47,882 bases of DNA, from positions 1 through 47,882 of the forward strand of contig CALQCM020000035.1 in the NCBI GenBank assembly GCA_943329075.2. Direction: 5' to 3'. Made by a program: the position numbers and the translations under genes. Below, piece after piece: positions 18,298 to 26,759 of this stretch. The notes below the pieces were generated by a model. It was not told where the DNA came from and made no database searches. It saw only the letters and a list, made by a program, of their open reading frames with translations. This stretch comes from Chitinophaga pinensis. GTDB lineage: Bacteria > Pseudomonadota > Gammaproteobacteria > Burkholderiales > SG8-41. Within the stretch, counting starts at the first letter, position 1; the number at the start of each line of letters is the position of its first letter.

Positions 18298-18657
18298 ATG
18301 GATCTGGACGCGGCGATCGACCGCCACAACGAGTGGAAAATCATCTTCCGCATGGCCATCGAGCAGAGAACTGCCGTGGACGCGGCGACCATCGGCAGGG
18401 ACGATTGTTGCGTCCTTGGCAAATGGCTGTACAGCGAGGGCAAGGTGCTGCACGGTGACAAATCACCGTTCGCCGGCCTGGTCACGAGTCACGCCGCGTT
18501 TCATCAGAATGCCGGCGCCGTGGCTGAAGCCATCAATGCCGGGGATTTTGCGACGGCGGAGAAAATGCTCGGCGTCTGGAGTGAGTATATGGATGCCTCG
18601 ATGGCTGTTGTCGATGCCATCGAAGCGTTGCAGAAGGCGGTGGAACCCGCGGGCTGA
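18298..18657 (+). CDS. CZB-domain (chemoreceptor zinc-binding) protein
   Basis: 119-residue stand-alone CZB domain. The zinc ligands of the family are visible: H10 (HNEWK), C38 in CCVLGKWLY, and H65 and H69 in SHAAFH. In characterised proteins the domain senses zinc or oxidants and is usually fused to chemoreceptors or diguanylate cyclases; a free form may act in trans. ATG 18298 is preceded by GGCGGGAG. It lies 164 bases after the Ser/Thr kinase, same strand, so a functional link is possible but unproved. Convergent with mmgE at 18765. Confidence 0.88.
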   Translation: MDLDAAIDRHNEWKIIFRMAIEQRTAVDAATIGRDDCCVLGKWLYSEGKVLHGDKSPFAGLVTSHAAFHQNAGAVAEAINAGDFATAEKMLGVWSEYMDASMAVVDAIEALQKAVEPAG

Positions 18658-18708
18658 CGCGAACGGGGCGATGCCGGGGGCCGCTTGCCCCACCGGTGAG
18701 TACGCGGC

Positions 18709-18746
18709 AAAAAAACAGGGCGCGGTGACGAGGAGTCACCGCGCCC
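18709..18746 (-). terminator. Rho-independent terminator of the 25576-18765 operon
   Basis: Perfect 12-base-pair stem (18718-18729 with 18735-18746, GGGCGCGGTGAC) and a 5-base loop. On the - strand it is followed by T7 (A7 at 18709-18715). It lies 19 bases past the stop of mmgE (18765). On the + strand the same hairpin could weakly terminate the CZB transcript. Confidence 0.85.
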
Positions 18747-18764
18747 GTTGCTTTGCTGGCGTAA

Positions 18765-20165
18765 TTACGACTTCTGCATCAGCTGCGCAATTTCGCTGGC
18801 GTCTTTCAGCGATTCCAGATTCAGAATGGCGTCGCGCAGCTTCTGCACCTGCGCCTTCGGCAGCGCTTTGACGGCGAGCTTCTCGAATTTCTCGCAGATG
18901 TCGGCTTCGGAAGCGAAGTTGTTTTCGTTGCCGCGGCCGGCTTCGACCGTGCGCTCCATCTTCTTGCCGTCATTCAGATGCACTTCAACGCGCACCATGT
19001 GGCGGAACTTCGAGCCCTTGGCGGTAATGGCGTCGTCGTGATGCACTTCAACCTTCCCGGCGTGTTTCATGCGTTCCGGATCGGCAACCTTGGCTTCGGT
19101 GAACTGGTCGACGAAGCAGTCGCCGTCGAGCAGCCAGGTAGCCACACAGTACGGCAGGTTCAGCTGCGCCGAGGTCAAACCCTGCGGCACGTACTTCCAG
19201 CCGACGTGGTCCATTGTCACCTGCGAGCCGTGCACGACGATCTTCTTCACGTCGTTGGCGCCGAACGGCTGCTCCTGCTGCATCAGGCGGATCGCATCGA
19301 GCGTGGTGTGGTTGCTGCCGACGCAGGAATAAAACTTCAGGGCGACGCCCATGGTTTGCCAGACCTTGCCGAAATCCTTGGTCAACTCTTCGAGCTTGAA
19401 GCGGTCGTTCGAACGCGAGAAGGTGGTGCAGAAGCCGCCGTATTCGCTCTCCAATACGTTAAGAATTCCCGTAAATCCGCCTTCAGCCAGCAGCGCGCCG
19501 TAAAGACCCGACTGCGAGGCGCGACCGGCGTGCATGCGTTTGACCATGGCGCCGTACTGCGCGGCCATGAGCCCCGCGGCCTGCGTGCCGGCGACACCGA
19601 GCGCGTGCACGGTTTTATCGACATCGAGCTTGAGGCCGCGCGCCGCACCCGAAGCGGCGGAGAACACGCCGAGCGTGGCGCCCGAATGCCAGCCCTGTGC
19701 GATGTGTTCGGGGCCCATGCAGATGCCGATGCGCGGACCGATTTCGTAACCGGCCACCGCCGAGGCGAGGAATTCCTTGCCGCTCATGCCGGGGCGCATT
19801 TCGGCGATCGAGATCAGCGCCGGCAAAACCACCGCGCCGACATGCAGCACGCCCTGGCGGTGCACGTCATCGAGTTCGAAGCCCTGCACCTGGGTGCCGT
19901 TGATCAGCGCGGCGTGCGGCGCCGAGATTTTCTGATTGGTGCCCCAGATCGTGCAGGTGCGCGTGGTGTCGACCGCACCCAGCGATGTCTGCATGATGCG
20001 CGTCCATTCAAGGTCGGCGCCGTAGATCGCGCAGCCGAGCGAATCGAGCATGCACAGCTTGATGCGCGTCAGCACTTCGGGCGGGATGTCTTCGTAGCGC
20101 AGTTTGGAGACGAATTCGGCGATGCCGCGGGTGTAACGGTTGTCTGAGGAGGTTTCGTGTGCCAT
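18765..20165 (-). CDS. MmgE/PrpD family protein
   Basis: 466 residues from ATG 20165. Segments FELDDVHRQGVLHVGAVVLPALI (about 115-137), GWHSGATLGVFSAASGAARGL, and MVKRMHAGRASQSGLYGALLAEGGF. Closest in style to the gene at 4483 (both have MVK-R-H-GRAS) and different from the KCTHCGNAA pair. Last gene of a - strand run starting with the TcuA-like gene at 25576, followed by a strong terminator. Function within the family is unknown. Confidence 0.9.
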   Translation of the reverse strand: MAHETSSDNRYTRGIAEFVSKLRYEDIPPEVLTRIKLCMLDSLGCAIYGADLEWTRIMQTSLGAVDTTRTCTIWGTNQKISAPHAALINGTQVQGFELDDVHRQGVLHVGAVVLPALISIAEMRPGMSGKEFLASAVAGYEIGPRIGICMGPEHIAQGWHSGATLGVFSAASGAARGLKLDVDKTVHALGVAGTQAAGLMAAQYGAMVKRMHAGRASQSGLYGALLAEGGFTGILNVLESEYGGFCTTFSRSNDRFKLEELTKDFGKVWQTMGVALKFYSCVGSNHTTLDAIRLMQQEQPFGANDVKKIVVHGSQVTMDHVGWKYVPQGLTSAQLNLPYCVATWLLDGDCFVDQFTEAKVADPERMKHAGKVEVHHDDAITAKGSKFRHMVRVEVHLNDGKKMERTVEAGRGNENNFASEADICEKFEKLAVKALPKAQVQKLRDAILNLESLKDASEIAQLMQKS

Positions 20166-20456
20166 GAGAAGGTTTCCGTTTTAAGTGTTAACAACAATAC
20201 AACTGATACGCGTATCTGTTTTTCTCCCTCTCCCTTGATGGGAGAGGGCAGGGGTGAGGGTGAAACTCGCGCAATTATCCCCCCACCCTGGCGCGCGGAC
20301 ACGTTACTGGCGAAGCCAGCCGTTTGCGGGTAGCGCGCCATGCGCTCGCTCCCGCTCCGGATCGCTTCGCGAACGCCGTGTCGCGAGCGCCCTCCCCCAC
20401 AAGGGGGGAGGGAAGGTACTAATGCCTCCCCCACAAGGGAGGAGGGAACCGGCTAA
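20166..20456. repeat. Intergenic mosaic of short repeats
   Basis: 291 bases without a gene between mmgE and bug in the same transcription unit. Contains CCCTCTCCC...GGGAGAGGG near 20225-20250 and two CTCCCCCACAAGGGRGGAGGG palindromes near 20388-20412 and 20423-20448. The middle part (20285-20385) carries GCGCTCGCTCCCGCTCCGGATCG-like repeat DNA. Nothing else seen. Confidence 0.5.
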
Positions 20457-21554
20457 TTATTCAGCCCGCGCGCCGGACAGTGCAACGACGCGTGCCCATT
20501 TCAAAATCTCCGCCTTGATGAACTTCGCGAAGTCGCCGGGCGTGCTGGCGATGACTTCAACGCCCTGTGCCGTCATGCGCTCGCGGATGTCGGGCAACTG
20601 CAGCGCCTTGACGATATCCGCGTGTATTTTCTGCACGATGGCCGGCGGCGTCTTTGCCGCCACCACCACGCCGTACCAGGTGCCGCTCTCATAACCGGGC
20701 ACGCCCGATTCAGTGATCGTTGGCAGCTCGGGCACAAGCGCCGAACGCCTGACGCTCGAAATACCGAGCGCGCGCAGACGACCGCTGCGAATATACGGAA
20801 TGCCGGTGGCCGGCACAACGAACATCAATTGTACCTGCCCGCCAACCAGTTCGGTAAGCGCGGGACCGGCACCGTTGTACGGGATGTGCGTCATGCTGAC
20901 GCCGGCCATGGATTTGAAGAGTTCGGTGATCAGGTGCGTCGAGCCACCGGTACCTGAGGACGCATAATTGAGCTTGCCCGGCTGCGCCTTCATGTAGGCG
21001 ATCAGTTCCGGGACCGTTTTCGCCGGCACCGCCGGATGCACGACGAGAATGAAGGGCGATGTGCCAATCTGCGTGACTGGCGAAAAATCGCGCTGCGGAT
21101 CGTAGCCCAGTTTTTTGTAGAGGCTCGGCGCCATGGTGTTGGCGATGTTGAACTGGAAGATGGTGTAGCCGTCGGGCGCGGCGCGTGCCGTGGTTTCAGC
21201 GGCGATGTTGCCGCCGGCACCCGGCCGGTTGTCGATCACCACCTGCTGGCCCCAGGCCTCGCCGAGTTTGGCGCCGAGCATGCGGCCGACGATGTCGTTG
21301 CCGCCGCCGGGCGCGAAGGGAATGATGAAGCGGACGGGTTTGGTCGGGTAGGGGGTGTCGGCGGCAGTAGCGATGGTGCTGCACGCGACGCAAGTGATTA
21401 TTGAGAATATTGCGATTCGTATCGTCGGAGCTTTATTGAAGGCAAAGGAGCGCCGCAACAATAGTCCGTTGTCCCCGCGAAAGCGGGGACCCGGGTTCTG
21501 CAGTCTGGATTCCCGCTTTCGCGGGAATGACGAAATGGAGTAGGTGTCAGTCAT
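20457..21554 (-). CDS. Bug/TctC-family substrate-binding protein with repeat-derived N-terminus
   Basis: Periplasmic Bug/TctC protein. The mature region begins near ADTPYPTKPVRFIIPFAPGGGNDIVGR, followed by VVIDNRPGAGGNIA and HIPYNGAGPALTELVGGQ. The open frame is 365 residues, about 35 too long. Its first 30 residues translate two REP-like palindromes (SFPRKRES and GPRFRGDNG, 21471-21531). Either translation starts at ATG 21554, 18 bases after prpD, giving a non-cleaved leader before the hydrophobic signal, or it starts at the TTG near 21458 (about 333 residues, MRRSFAFNKAPTIRIAIF). I consider the internal start likelier for export. Confidence 0.87.
   Translation of the reverse strand: MTDTYSISSFPRKRESRLQNPGPRFRGDNGLLLRRSFAFNKAPTIRIAIFSIITCVACSTIATAADTPYPTKPVRFIIPFAPGGGNDIVGRMLGAKLGEAWGQQVVIDNRPGAGGNIAAETTARAAPDGYTIFQFNIANTMAPSLYKKLGYDPQRDFSPVTQIGTSPFILVVHPAVPAKTVPELIAYMKAQPGKLNYASSGTGGSTHLITELFKSMAGVSMTHIPYNGAGPALTELVGGQVQLMFVVPATGIPYIRSGRLRALGISSVRRSALVPELPTITESGVPGYESGTWYGVVVAAKTPPAIVQKIHADIVKALQLPDIRERMTAQGVEVIASTPGDFAKFIKAEILKWARVVALSGARAE
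21471..21531. repeat. Paired REP-like palindromes inside a 5' coding region
   Basis: GTCCCCGCGAAAGCGGGGAC at 21471-21490 and ATTCCCGCTTTCGCGGGAAT at 21509-21528, head to head. They overlap the apparent beginning of the Bug gene 20457-21554. Confidence 0.75.
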
Positions 21555-21572
21555 TCGCGTATACGATTCCGA

Positions 21573-23006
21573 TTACACCGCCAACAAATCCATGAACTCA
21601 TTCACCGGCGTGGTTTCGAGTTTTTTCTGCTCCGTCATCAGCGCATACACGGCATCGAATTGTTTCTTCGCGTAGCGCCGCGCCAGATTGCCGCGGAATT
21701 TTTTCTCGAGCAGCGGCACGCCTTCGCGGCGCCGGCGCGGGTCACCAACGGAGAATTCGATTTCGATGCGCGGCGTCTTCGTGCCGTCGCGGAAGAACAC
21801 CTGCACCGCGTTGCCGTTACCGTGGCGCGCTTCGTAGTCGTCGGTGAAGTGCGTGTTCTCTTTGACCACCATCTTCTTGCGCAGGGCATCGATGCGCGGA
21901 TCGGCGGCATGCGCGTCTTCATAACTCTCGGTGGTGATGTCGCCGTCGATCAGTGCCACCGCCACCACGTATTGCAGGCAATGGTCGCGCGCGGCGAAAT
22001 TGGGCAGCGGGCCTTCGACGCTGATCATGCGGATGGTGTGCGAATGGGTTTCAATGACGACCTTGTCGATCTGGTCGATGCGGTTTTTGAGCAGCGGATG
22101 CAGGCGCATCGCGCATTCGGCAGCGGTCTGCGAATGGCGCTGTGCCGGCACTGAAATTTTGAATTGAATGTCGCTGATGACGCGGCATTGGTAGGGCGTG
22201 CGCACTTCCAGCGAACCTTTCGGATACAGCACGTCGTAAAAGCCCCAGGTCCTGGCGGTGAGCGCCGTCGGGTAACCCATCTCGCCGCGCATGGTCAGCA
22301 GTGCCAGCCAGGTCGCGCGCGCGGTGGCATCGGCTGCCGCCCACGATTTGCGCGATCCCGAGTTCGGCGCCATGCGGTAGATGTTGAGCGGGTGGCCGTC
22401 GATGAAGGCATTCGACAGCGCATTGGTGACGTCTTCGACATTGCCGCCCATGAGACGCGTGATGACGGCCGTCGATGCGATCTTGACGAGGATGGTCGAA
22501 TCGAGCGCGGTTGCCGGGCGGTCGAAGTGATTGCTCTCGGCGAGCACGCCCTGGATTTCATAGGCTTTGATCATCGCCGTCATGACGTCGCGCATTTTCA
22601 GCGGTGCCTTGCCGGCGGCGAGTTGTTTGCGCGAGAGATGATCGGCGATGGCGAGTATGCCGCCGAGATTGTCGGACGGATGCCCGCCCGCCCACCAGGT
22701 GTCGCTGAAATCGAGCCAGCGCACGAGGCAGGTGGTATCAAAGGCCGCCTTGATCGGGTCGAGCACGAACGACGTGCCGGGCACCTTCGCGCCATTGGGC
22801 ACCACGGTGCCGGGAACAATGGGGCCGAGCAGCTTGGTGCAGTCGGGCGAGCCAAGCGCTTCGAGCGCGCAGCCGAGCGCGTCGATCAGGCAGTAGCGCG
22901 CGTGCGTGTAGGCCTTCGCATCGGCCACCTTGCTGCTGCAGGTGTATTTGGCGATGGCGACGAGTTCTTGGTCCGGCGCGGGGCGTTTGGTGGGTATTTT
23001 GCTCAT
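21573..23006 (-). CDS. prpD: 2-methylcitrate dehydratase
   Basis: 477 residues from ATG 23006 (GTG 23015 is an alternative). Extensive agreement with E. coli PrpD (483 residues): KLLGPIVPGTVVPNG, RWLDFSDTWW, GGHPSDNLGGILAIADHLSR, TAMIKAYEIQG, PNSGSRKSWAA, GEMGYPTALTA-TWGFYDV, ARDHCLQYVVAVAL, and VNEFMDLL at the end. In the methylcitrate cycle PrpD dehydrates 2-methylcitrate to 2-methyl-cis-aconitate during propionate breakdown. Unusually, prpB and prpC are not adjacent; it sits between two Bug genes in an operon headed by a TcuA-like dehydrogenase. It may act on another tricarboxylate here. Confidence 0.9.
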   Translation of the reverse strand: MSKIPTKRPAPDQELVAIAKYTCSSKVADAKAYTHARYCLIDALGCALEALGSPDCTKLLGPIVPGTVVPNGAKVPGTSFVLDPIKAAFDTTCLVRWLDFSDTWWAGGHPSDNLGGILAIADHLSRKQLAAGKAPLKMRDVMTAMIKAYEIQGVLAESNHFDRPATALDSTILVKIASTAVITRLMGGNVEDVTNALSNAFIDGHPLNIYRMAPNSGSRKSWAAADATARATWLALLTMRGEMGYPTALTARTWGFYDVLYPKGSLEVRTPYQCRVISDIQFKISVPAQRHSQTAAECAMRLHPLLKNRIDQIDKVVIETHSHTIRMISVEGPLPNFAARDHCLQYVVAVALIDGDITTESYEDAHAADPRIDALRKKMVVKENTHFTDDYEARHGNGNAVQVFFRDGTKTPRIEIEFSVGDPRRRREGVPLLEKKFRGNLARRYAKKQFDAVYALMTEQKKLETTPVNEFMDLLAV

Positions 23007-23027
23007 AGGGTTCACTGATTCAAAATC

Positions 23028-23098
23028 GTAGCCCGGATGGAATGAAATGAAATCCGGGGTCGGGCTTCCCGGAATACGCTGCGCTCCTTCCGGGCTAC
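23028..23098. repeat. GTAGCCCGGA ... TCCGGGCTAC repeat
   Basis: Inverted repeat with arms at 23028-23037 and 23089-23098, containing CCCGGAATACGCTGCGCTCC. The same sequence family appears inside the 5' end of the Bug gene at 1248-2312 (about 2185-2220). Lies between prpD and bug. Confidence 0.6.
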
Positions 23099-23114
23099 AG
23101 TCTGCGCCATTCTT

Positions 23115-24095
23115 TTAGTCAAGCTTCGCGCCGGAGTCCTTGATGACTTTGGTCCATTTTTTCAGTTCCGCGGCGATAAATGCGGCAAACGCGGACGGCG
23201 GGCTGTAGAGTGGATCGGCGCCCATGCCAAGCATTCGATCGCGCATTTCCGGCGCGTTGATGATTTTTGCGACGGTCGTGTTCAGACGCTCGATGATGGC
23301 TTGCGGCGTGGCGGCGGGCGCGAGGATGCCGTTCCAGGTCACCGCTTCGAAGCCGGGCATGCCTGACTCCCCTGCCGTCGGAATCTCCGGCGCCAATCCC
23401 GTGCGGTGACCAGCGGCGATTGCCAGTGCGCGCACGCGACCGGCGCGCACGTGGGGAATGATGGTGGTCGCGCTTGGGTACATGAGCTGAACCTGGCCGC
23501 TGGTGAGATCGGTAATACCCTGCGCCGTGCTCTTGTAGGGGATATGCATGATGTTCACGCCATTCAATGAATTGAACAGCGCGCCGGCAAGATGTCCCGG
23601 TGAACCATTGCCCTGCGAGGCGTAGCTTAAATCACCCGGCCGCGCGCGTGCCAGCGCGGCCAGTGCCTTCAGGGTTTTTGCCGGCAACGAGGCGGTGATT
23701 GCGATCAGGATCGGCGTCGAACTGGTCTGGCACACCGGAATGAAATCGCGCAGCGTGTCGAACGGCATTTTCGTATACATGCCCGGATTGATCGCGTGCC
23801 CACTGGCAATGAAGGCGAGCGTGTAACCGTCTGGGGCGGCTTTGGCGACCAGATCGGTGCCGATCACGCCGTTGGCGCCAGCGCGGTTCTCAACAACGAT
23901 TTGTTGTGCAAAGGCCTCACCGAGTTTCTGACTGACCACGCGCGCCATGATATCGGCGTTGCCGCCGGCCGCGTAGGGCACAATCATGCGGATTGGTTTT
24001 TCGGGATAGCTTTGCGCGTAAGCGCAGGCGCAGGCCGCAAACAACACGGCGGCTGTTGCCAGCTGCCGCATCGTCAGAAGTTGCCCGCGGATCAC
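23115..24095 (-). CDS. Bug/TctC-family substrate-binding protein
   Basis: 326-residue periplasmic binding protein. Signal MRQLATAAVLFAACACAYA-QSYPEKP. VPYAAGGNADIMARVVSQKLG (one G fewer than the usual GGG), VVENRAGANGVIG, and MHIPYKSTAQGITD. The GTG at 24095 overlaps the stop of the preceding flavoprotein (GTGA at 24092-24095), implying coupled translation; ATG 24071 is an alternative. The coupling suggests that this Bug delivers, directly or through a permease encoded elsewhere, the substrate of the TcuA-like enzyme. Confidence 0.92.
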   Translation of the reverse strand: MIRGQLLTMRQLATAAVLFAACACAYAQSYPEKPIRMIVPYAAGGNADIMARVVSQKLGEAFAQQIVVENRAGANGVIGTDLVAKAAPDGYTLAFIASGHAINPGMYTKMPFDTLRDFIPVCQTSSTPILIAITASLPAKTLKALAALARARPGDLSYASQGNGSPGHLAGALFNSLNGVNIMHIPYKSTAQGITDLTSGQVQLMYPSATTIIPHVRAGRVRALAIAAGHRTGLAPEIPTAGESGMPGFEAVTWNGILAPAATPQAIIERLNTTVAKIINAPEMRDRMLGMGADPLYSPPSAFAAFIAAELKKWTKVIKDSGAKLD

Positions 24096-25576
24096 GCTTT
24101 CGCGCCGAGCGCGGCGCCGCGCCCTGCGATTTTGCCGAACACCGCGCCGGACACCAGGCCGGCACCACTCGGATAGCTGAAGTAGAAGAGCCCGCCGACC
24201 ATTTCACCGGCTGCATAGAGGCCGGGGATCTTGTGGAAGTGCACGTTCAGTACCTGGCCGGTTTCGCGGTCGATCCGGAGGCCACCGAAGGTGAAGGTGA
24301 TGCCGCAGGTGGTCGCATACGCATCGTAAGGCGGCGTGTCGAGCGCCTGCGCCCAGTTCGATTTCGCCGGTTCGATACCGACGGTGCACTTGCCGTCCTT
24401 GACGATGTGGTCGAAAGGCACGTCTTTTTTCACGGCCGCATTGTATTCGCGCACGGTCTTGAGGAAGCCCTGCGGATTCACGCCTTCCATCTTTTCAGCG
24501 AGTTCTTCGAGCGTATTGGCCGAGAACTTGGTCATGAACTTGATGCGGTATTCGGAGCGCAGCAGCTTGCTGACCTTGGCGTCGAAAACTTGATATGCAA
24601 ACTGGCCCGGCTGCTTCAGTACTTCACCGCCGTACTTGGCGTAGGTGAAGGAATGGAAGTCCCAGCCTTCGTCGACGAAGCGTTTGCCGTCGGCGTTGAT
24701 CAGCAAACCGAAGATGTAGGAGTGTTTCTGGAACTGGTCGCCGACGCTGATGTCGCCGAACTCCGGCGCGTAGCGGTCCCAGCCGGTGGCATGACAGCCC
24801 GACCAGTTGCCGTAGGGGCAGGCGCCGATGTCGAGCGCCATCTTGATGCCGTCGCCGGTGTTGAATTTGCTGCCGCGCACTTTCGCCAGTTCCCAGCCCG
24901 GGCCGAGGTAGCGCGCGCGCATTTCCGGATTGGCTTCGAAGCCGCCGCAGCCGAGTACCACCGACTTGGCCGTGATCTCTTCGAGTTTGCCGTCGCATTG
25001 CACGCGCACGCCGGAGACGCGCACGCCGTCGAATATCAACGATGAGGCGCGCGCGCCGTAACGCACTTCGATGCCGGCTTTTTTCGCCGCGTTATCGAGA
25101 TACTGCACGAGGCCGGCGCCGCCGCCCGAGACTTCGATCGGCAGGCGACCGAAGAACTTGCGTTTGCCGTTGACCATGCCCGACTGGCGGCCGTAGTTCG
25201 GCACGAAACGCGTGCCCTTCGCGCGCAGCCACGCCATGGTCTCGAGGCTGTCATTGACCAGCGTTTCCGACAGGTCGGGATCGGTGCGGTAGCTCGTCAG
25301 GCGATAGATGTCTTCGAGATATTCTTCGCGCGTGTTGGTGCCGAAATCGCTGTTGGCGACTTCATCGTCGGTCAGTTCGGTGACGCGCTTGAGGTCGTCA
25401 ACCGTTTCGTAGGCGAAACGCATCACACCGCCGGCGAAGCGGCTGTTGCCGCCGGATTCTTCTTCACTGGCGGCTTCAAGTACTAAAACTTTGGCGCCGT
25501 TGTCGGTCGCCGAGAGTGCGGCGCAAAGGGCGGCATTGCCCTTGCCCACAACGATCACGTCGTATTGGCTGGTCAT
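24092..25576 (-). CDS. TcuA-like FAD-dependent dehydrogenase (tricarballylate dehydrogenase family)
   Basis: 494-residue flavoprotein. FAD Rossmann motif DVIVVGKGNAALCAALSA (6-23), ESGGNSRFAGGVMRFA, VVLGCGGFEANPEMRARYLGPGW, and C-terminal IPGLYAAGEMVGG-FYFSYPSGAGLVSGAVFG. Paralogue of the gene at 5952 (both share FE-NPEMRARYLGPGW). By homology to Salmonella TcuA it would oxidise a tricarballylate-like acid and feed electrons to a membrane partner. This operon has no partner gene, so it could share the HdrDE-like protein at 8005. First gene of the - strand operon down to 18765; divergent from bug at 25704. Confidence 0.9.
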   Translation of the reverse strand: MTSQYDVIVVGKGNAALCAALSATDNGAKVLVLEAASEEESGGNSRFAGGVMRFAYETVDDLKRVTELTDDEVANSDFGTNTREEYLEDIYRLTSYRTDPDLSETLVNDSLETMAWLRAKGTRFVPNYGRQSGMVNGKRKFFGRLPIEVSGGGAGLVQYLDNAAKKAGIEVRYGARASSLIFDGVRVSGVRVQCDGKLEEITAKSVVLGCGGFEANPEMRARYLGPGWELAKVRGSKFNTGDGIKMALDIGACPYGNWSGCHATGWDRYAPEFGDISVGDQFQKHSYIFGLLINADGKRFVDEGWDFHSFTYAKYGGEVLKQPGQFAYQVFDAKVSKLLRSEYRIKFMTKFSANTLEELAEKMEGVNPQGFLKTVREYNAAVKKDVPFDHIVKDGKCTVGIEPAKSNWAQALDTPPYDAYATTCGITFTFGGLRIDRETGQVLNVHFHKIPGLYAAGEMVGGLFYFSYPSGAGLVSGAVFGKIAGRGAALGAKA

Positions 25577-25703
25577 TTGATTGCTTATAAGAAAAAACAG
25601 AGGGAAATTGAAACGGGAAAGCGTACTTTACACGCGGTGATTGAGTTTGGAAAGCGCGTGCCGCACAATCGGCGCGGAGAACCGGACCGGGAGGAGAAAA
25701 GCC
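25577..25703. promoter_or_regulatory. Divergent intergenic region
   Basis: 127 bases between the TcuA-like gene (- strand) and a Bug gene (+ strand). Must hold both promoters. GGGAGGAGAAAAG (25690-25702) is a strong ribosome-binding site for ATG 25704. No operator is evident by eye. Confidence 0.4.
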
Positions 25704-26666
25704 ATGAAACGCGCTTCGCTGCTGTTGACATTGTTATTTGCATTTGCCGCGGCATGCGGCGCCTGTGCGCAATCTTTTCCGGCGAAGCCGCTGCGCCTCA
25801 TTGTCGGTTTTCCGGCCGGCGGGCCGATCGACATCGTGGCGCGTCTGCTCGCGGTGAAAATGGCCGAGGTGTTCGGCCAGCCGGTGGTGGTCGACAATCG
25901 CGCCGGTGCGAACGGCATCATCGGTATGGAAGCCGTGGCGAAATCGGTGCCTGATGGTTACACCATGATACTCGCCAGCACCGGCGTGGCCATCAATCCC
26001 AACCTCTATCCGAAAATGCCCTTCGACACGCTGCGCGATCTCGCACCCGTGACGCTGATCACCTCGACACCGGAACTGTTTGTGGTGCATCCGTCGGTGC
26101 CGGTGAAATCGATCAAGGAGATGGTGGCGCTGGCGAAGGCGCGGCCGGGGCAGATCAGCATCGCCTCGACCGGCAGCGGCGGCCTGCCGCATCTCGCACT
26201 TGAGATGTTCAAGACTGCGGCAAAAATTGATCTGATTCATATTCCGTACAAGGGCGCCGCACCGGCCATCGCCGATCTGCTCGGCGGCCAGGTCAGCGGC
26301 CTCTTTGCCGATCTACCGGTGTTGCAGCCGAATATTCTGAGCGGCAAGCTGCGTGCGCTCGGCGTGGCGAGTGCCGCGCGTTCGCCGCTGATGCGCGAGG
26401 TGCCGACGCTGCGCGAACAGGGGCTGGCGGTTGAGGCGATCAACTGGTACGGCATGATTGTCGCTGCGAAGACACCGCCGGAGGTCATCGCGCGCCTGCG
26501 CGAAGGCCTGCACAAAGCGCTCAACGATCCGGACCTTAAAGAAAAACTCGTCAGTCGCGGCGCCGATCCGATCGCCGGTAGCAGCGAGCAGTTCGCGGCC
26601 TTCCTCAAAGACGAAATCGCCAAGTGGGGCCGCATCGTCAAAGAGTCGGGCGCGAAGGCCGACTGA
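25704..26666 (+). CDS. Bug/TctC-family substrate-binding protein
   Basis: 320-residue periplasmic binding protein. ATG 25704 is chosen over an upstream frame opening at 25641 because of the GGAGGAG site and the classic signal peptide MKRASLLLTLLFAFAAACGACA-QSFP. VGFPAGGPIDIVARLLAVKM, VVDNRAGANGIIGME, HIPYKGAAPAIADLLGGQ. Monocistronic, followed by a strong bidirectional terminator. Confidence 0.94.
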   Translation: MKRASLLLTLLFAFAAACGACAQSFPAKPLRLIVGFPAGGPIDIVARLLAVKMAEVFGQPVVVDNRAGANGIIGMEAVAKSVPDGYTMILASTGVAINPNLYPKMPFDTLRDLAPVTLITSTPELFVVHPSVPVKSIKEMVALAKARPGQISIASTGSGGLPHLALEMFKTAAKIDLIHIPYKGAAPAIADLLGGQVSGLFADLPVLQPNILSGKLRALGVASAARSPLMREVPTLREQGLAVEAINWYGMIVAAKTPPEVIARLREGLHKALNDPDLKEKLVSRGADPIAGSSEQFAAFLKDEIAKWGRIVKESGAKAD

Positions 26667-26704
26667 TCAGTATGCAACGGAAACAGCGTGGAAACCGCAG
26701 GTGT

Positions 26705-26737
26705 AAAAAAAGCCCGGATCGTATCCGGGCTTTTTTT
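26705..26737. terminator. Bidirectional rho-independent terminator
   Basis: Stem GCCCGGAT / ATCCGGGC (26712-26719 with 26723-26730), 3-base loop, A7 before (26705-26711) and T7 after (26731-26737). Serves bug (ends 26666, + strand) and the convergent reductase-like gene (ends 26760, - strand). Confidence 0.95.
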
Positions 26738-26759
26738 CGTGCGTGGAACTGCGGCGACA

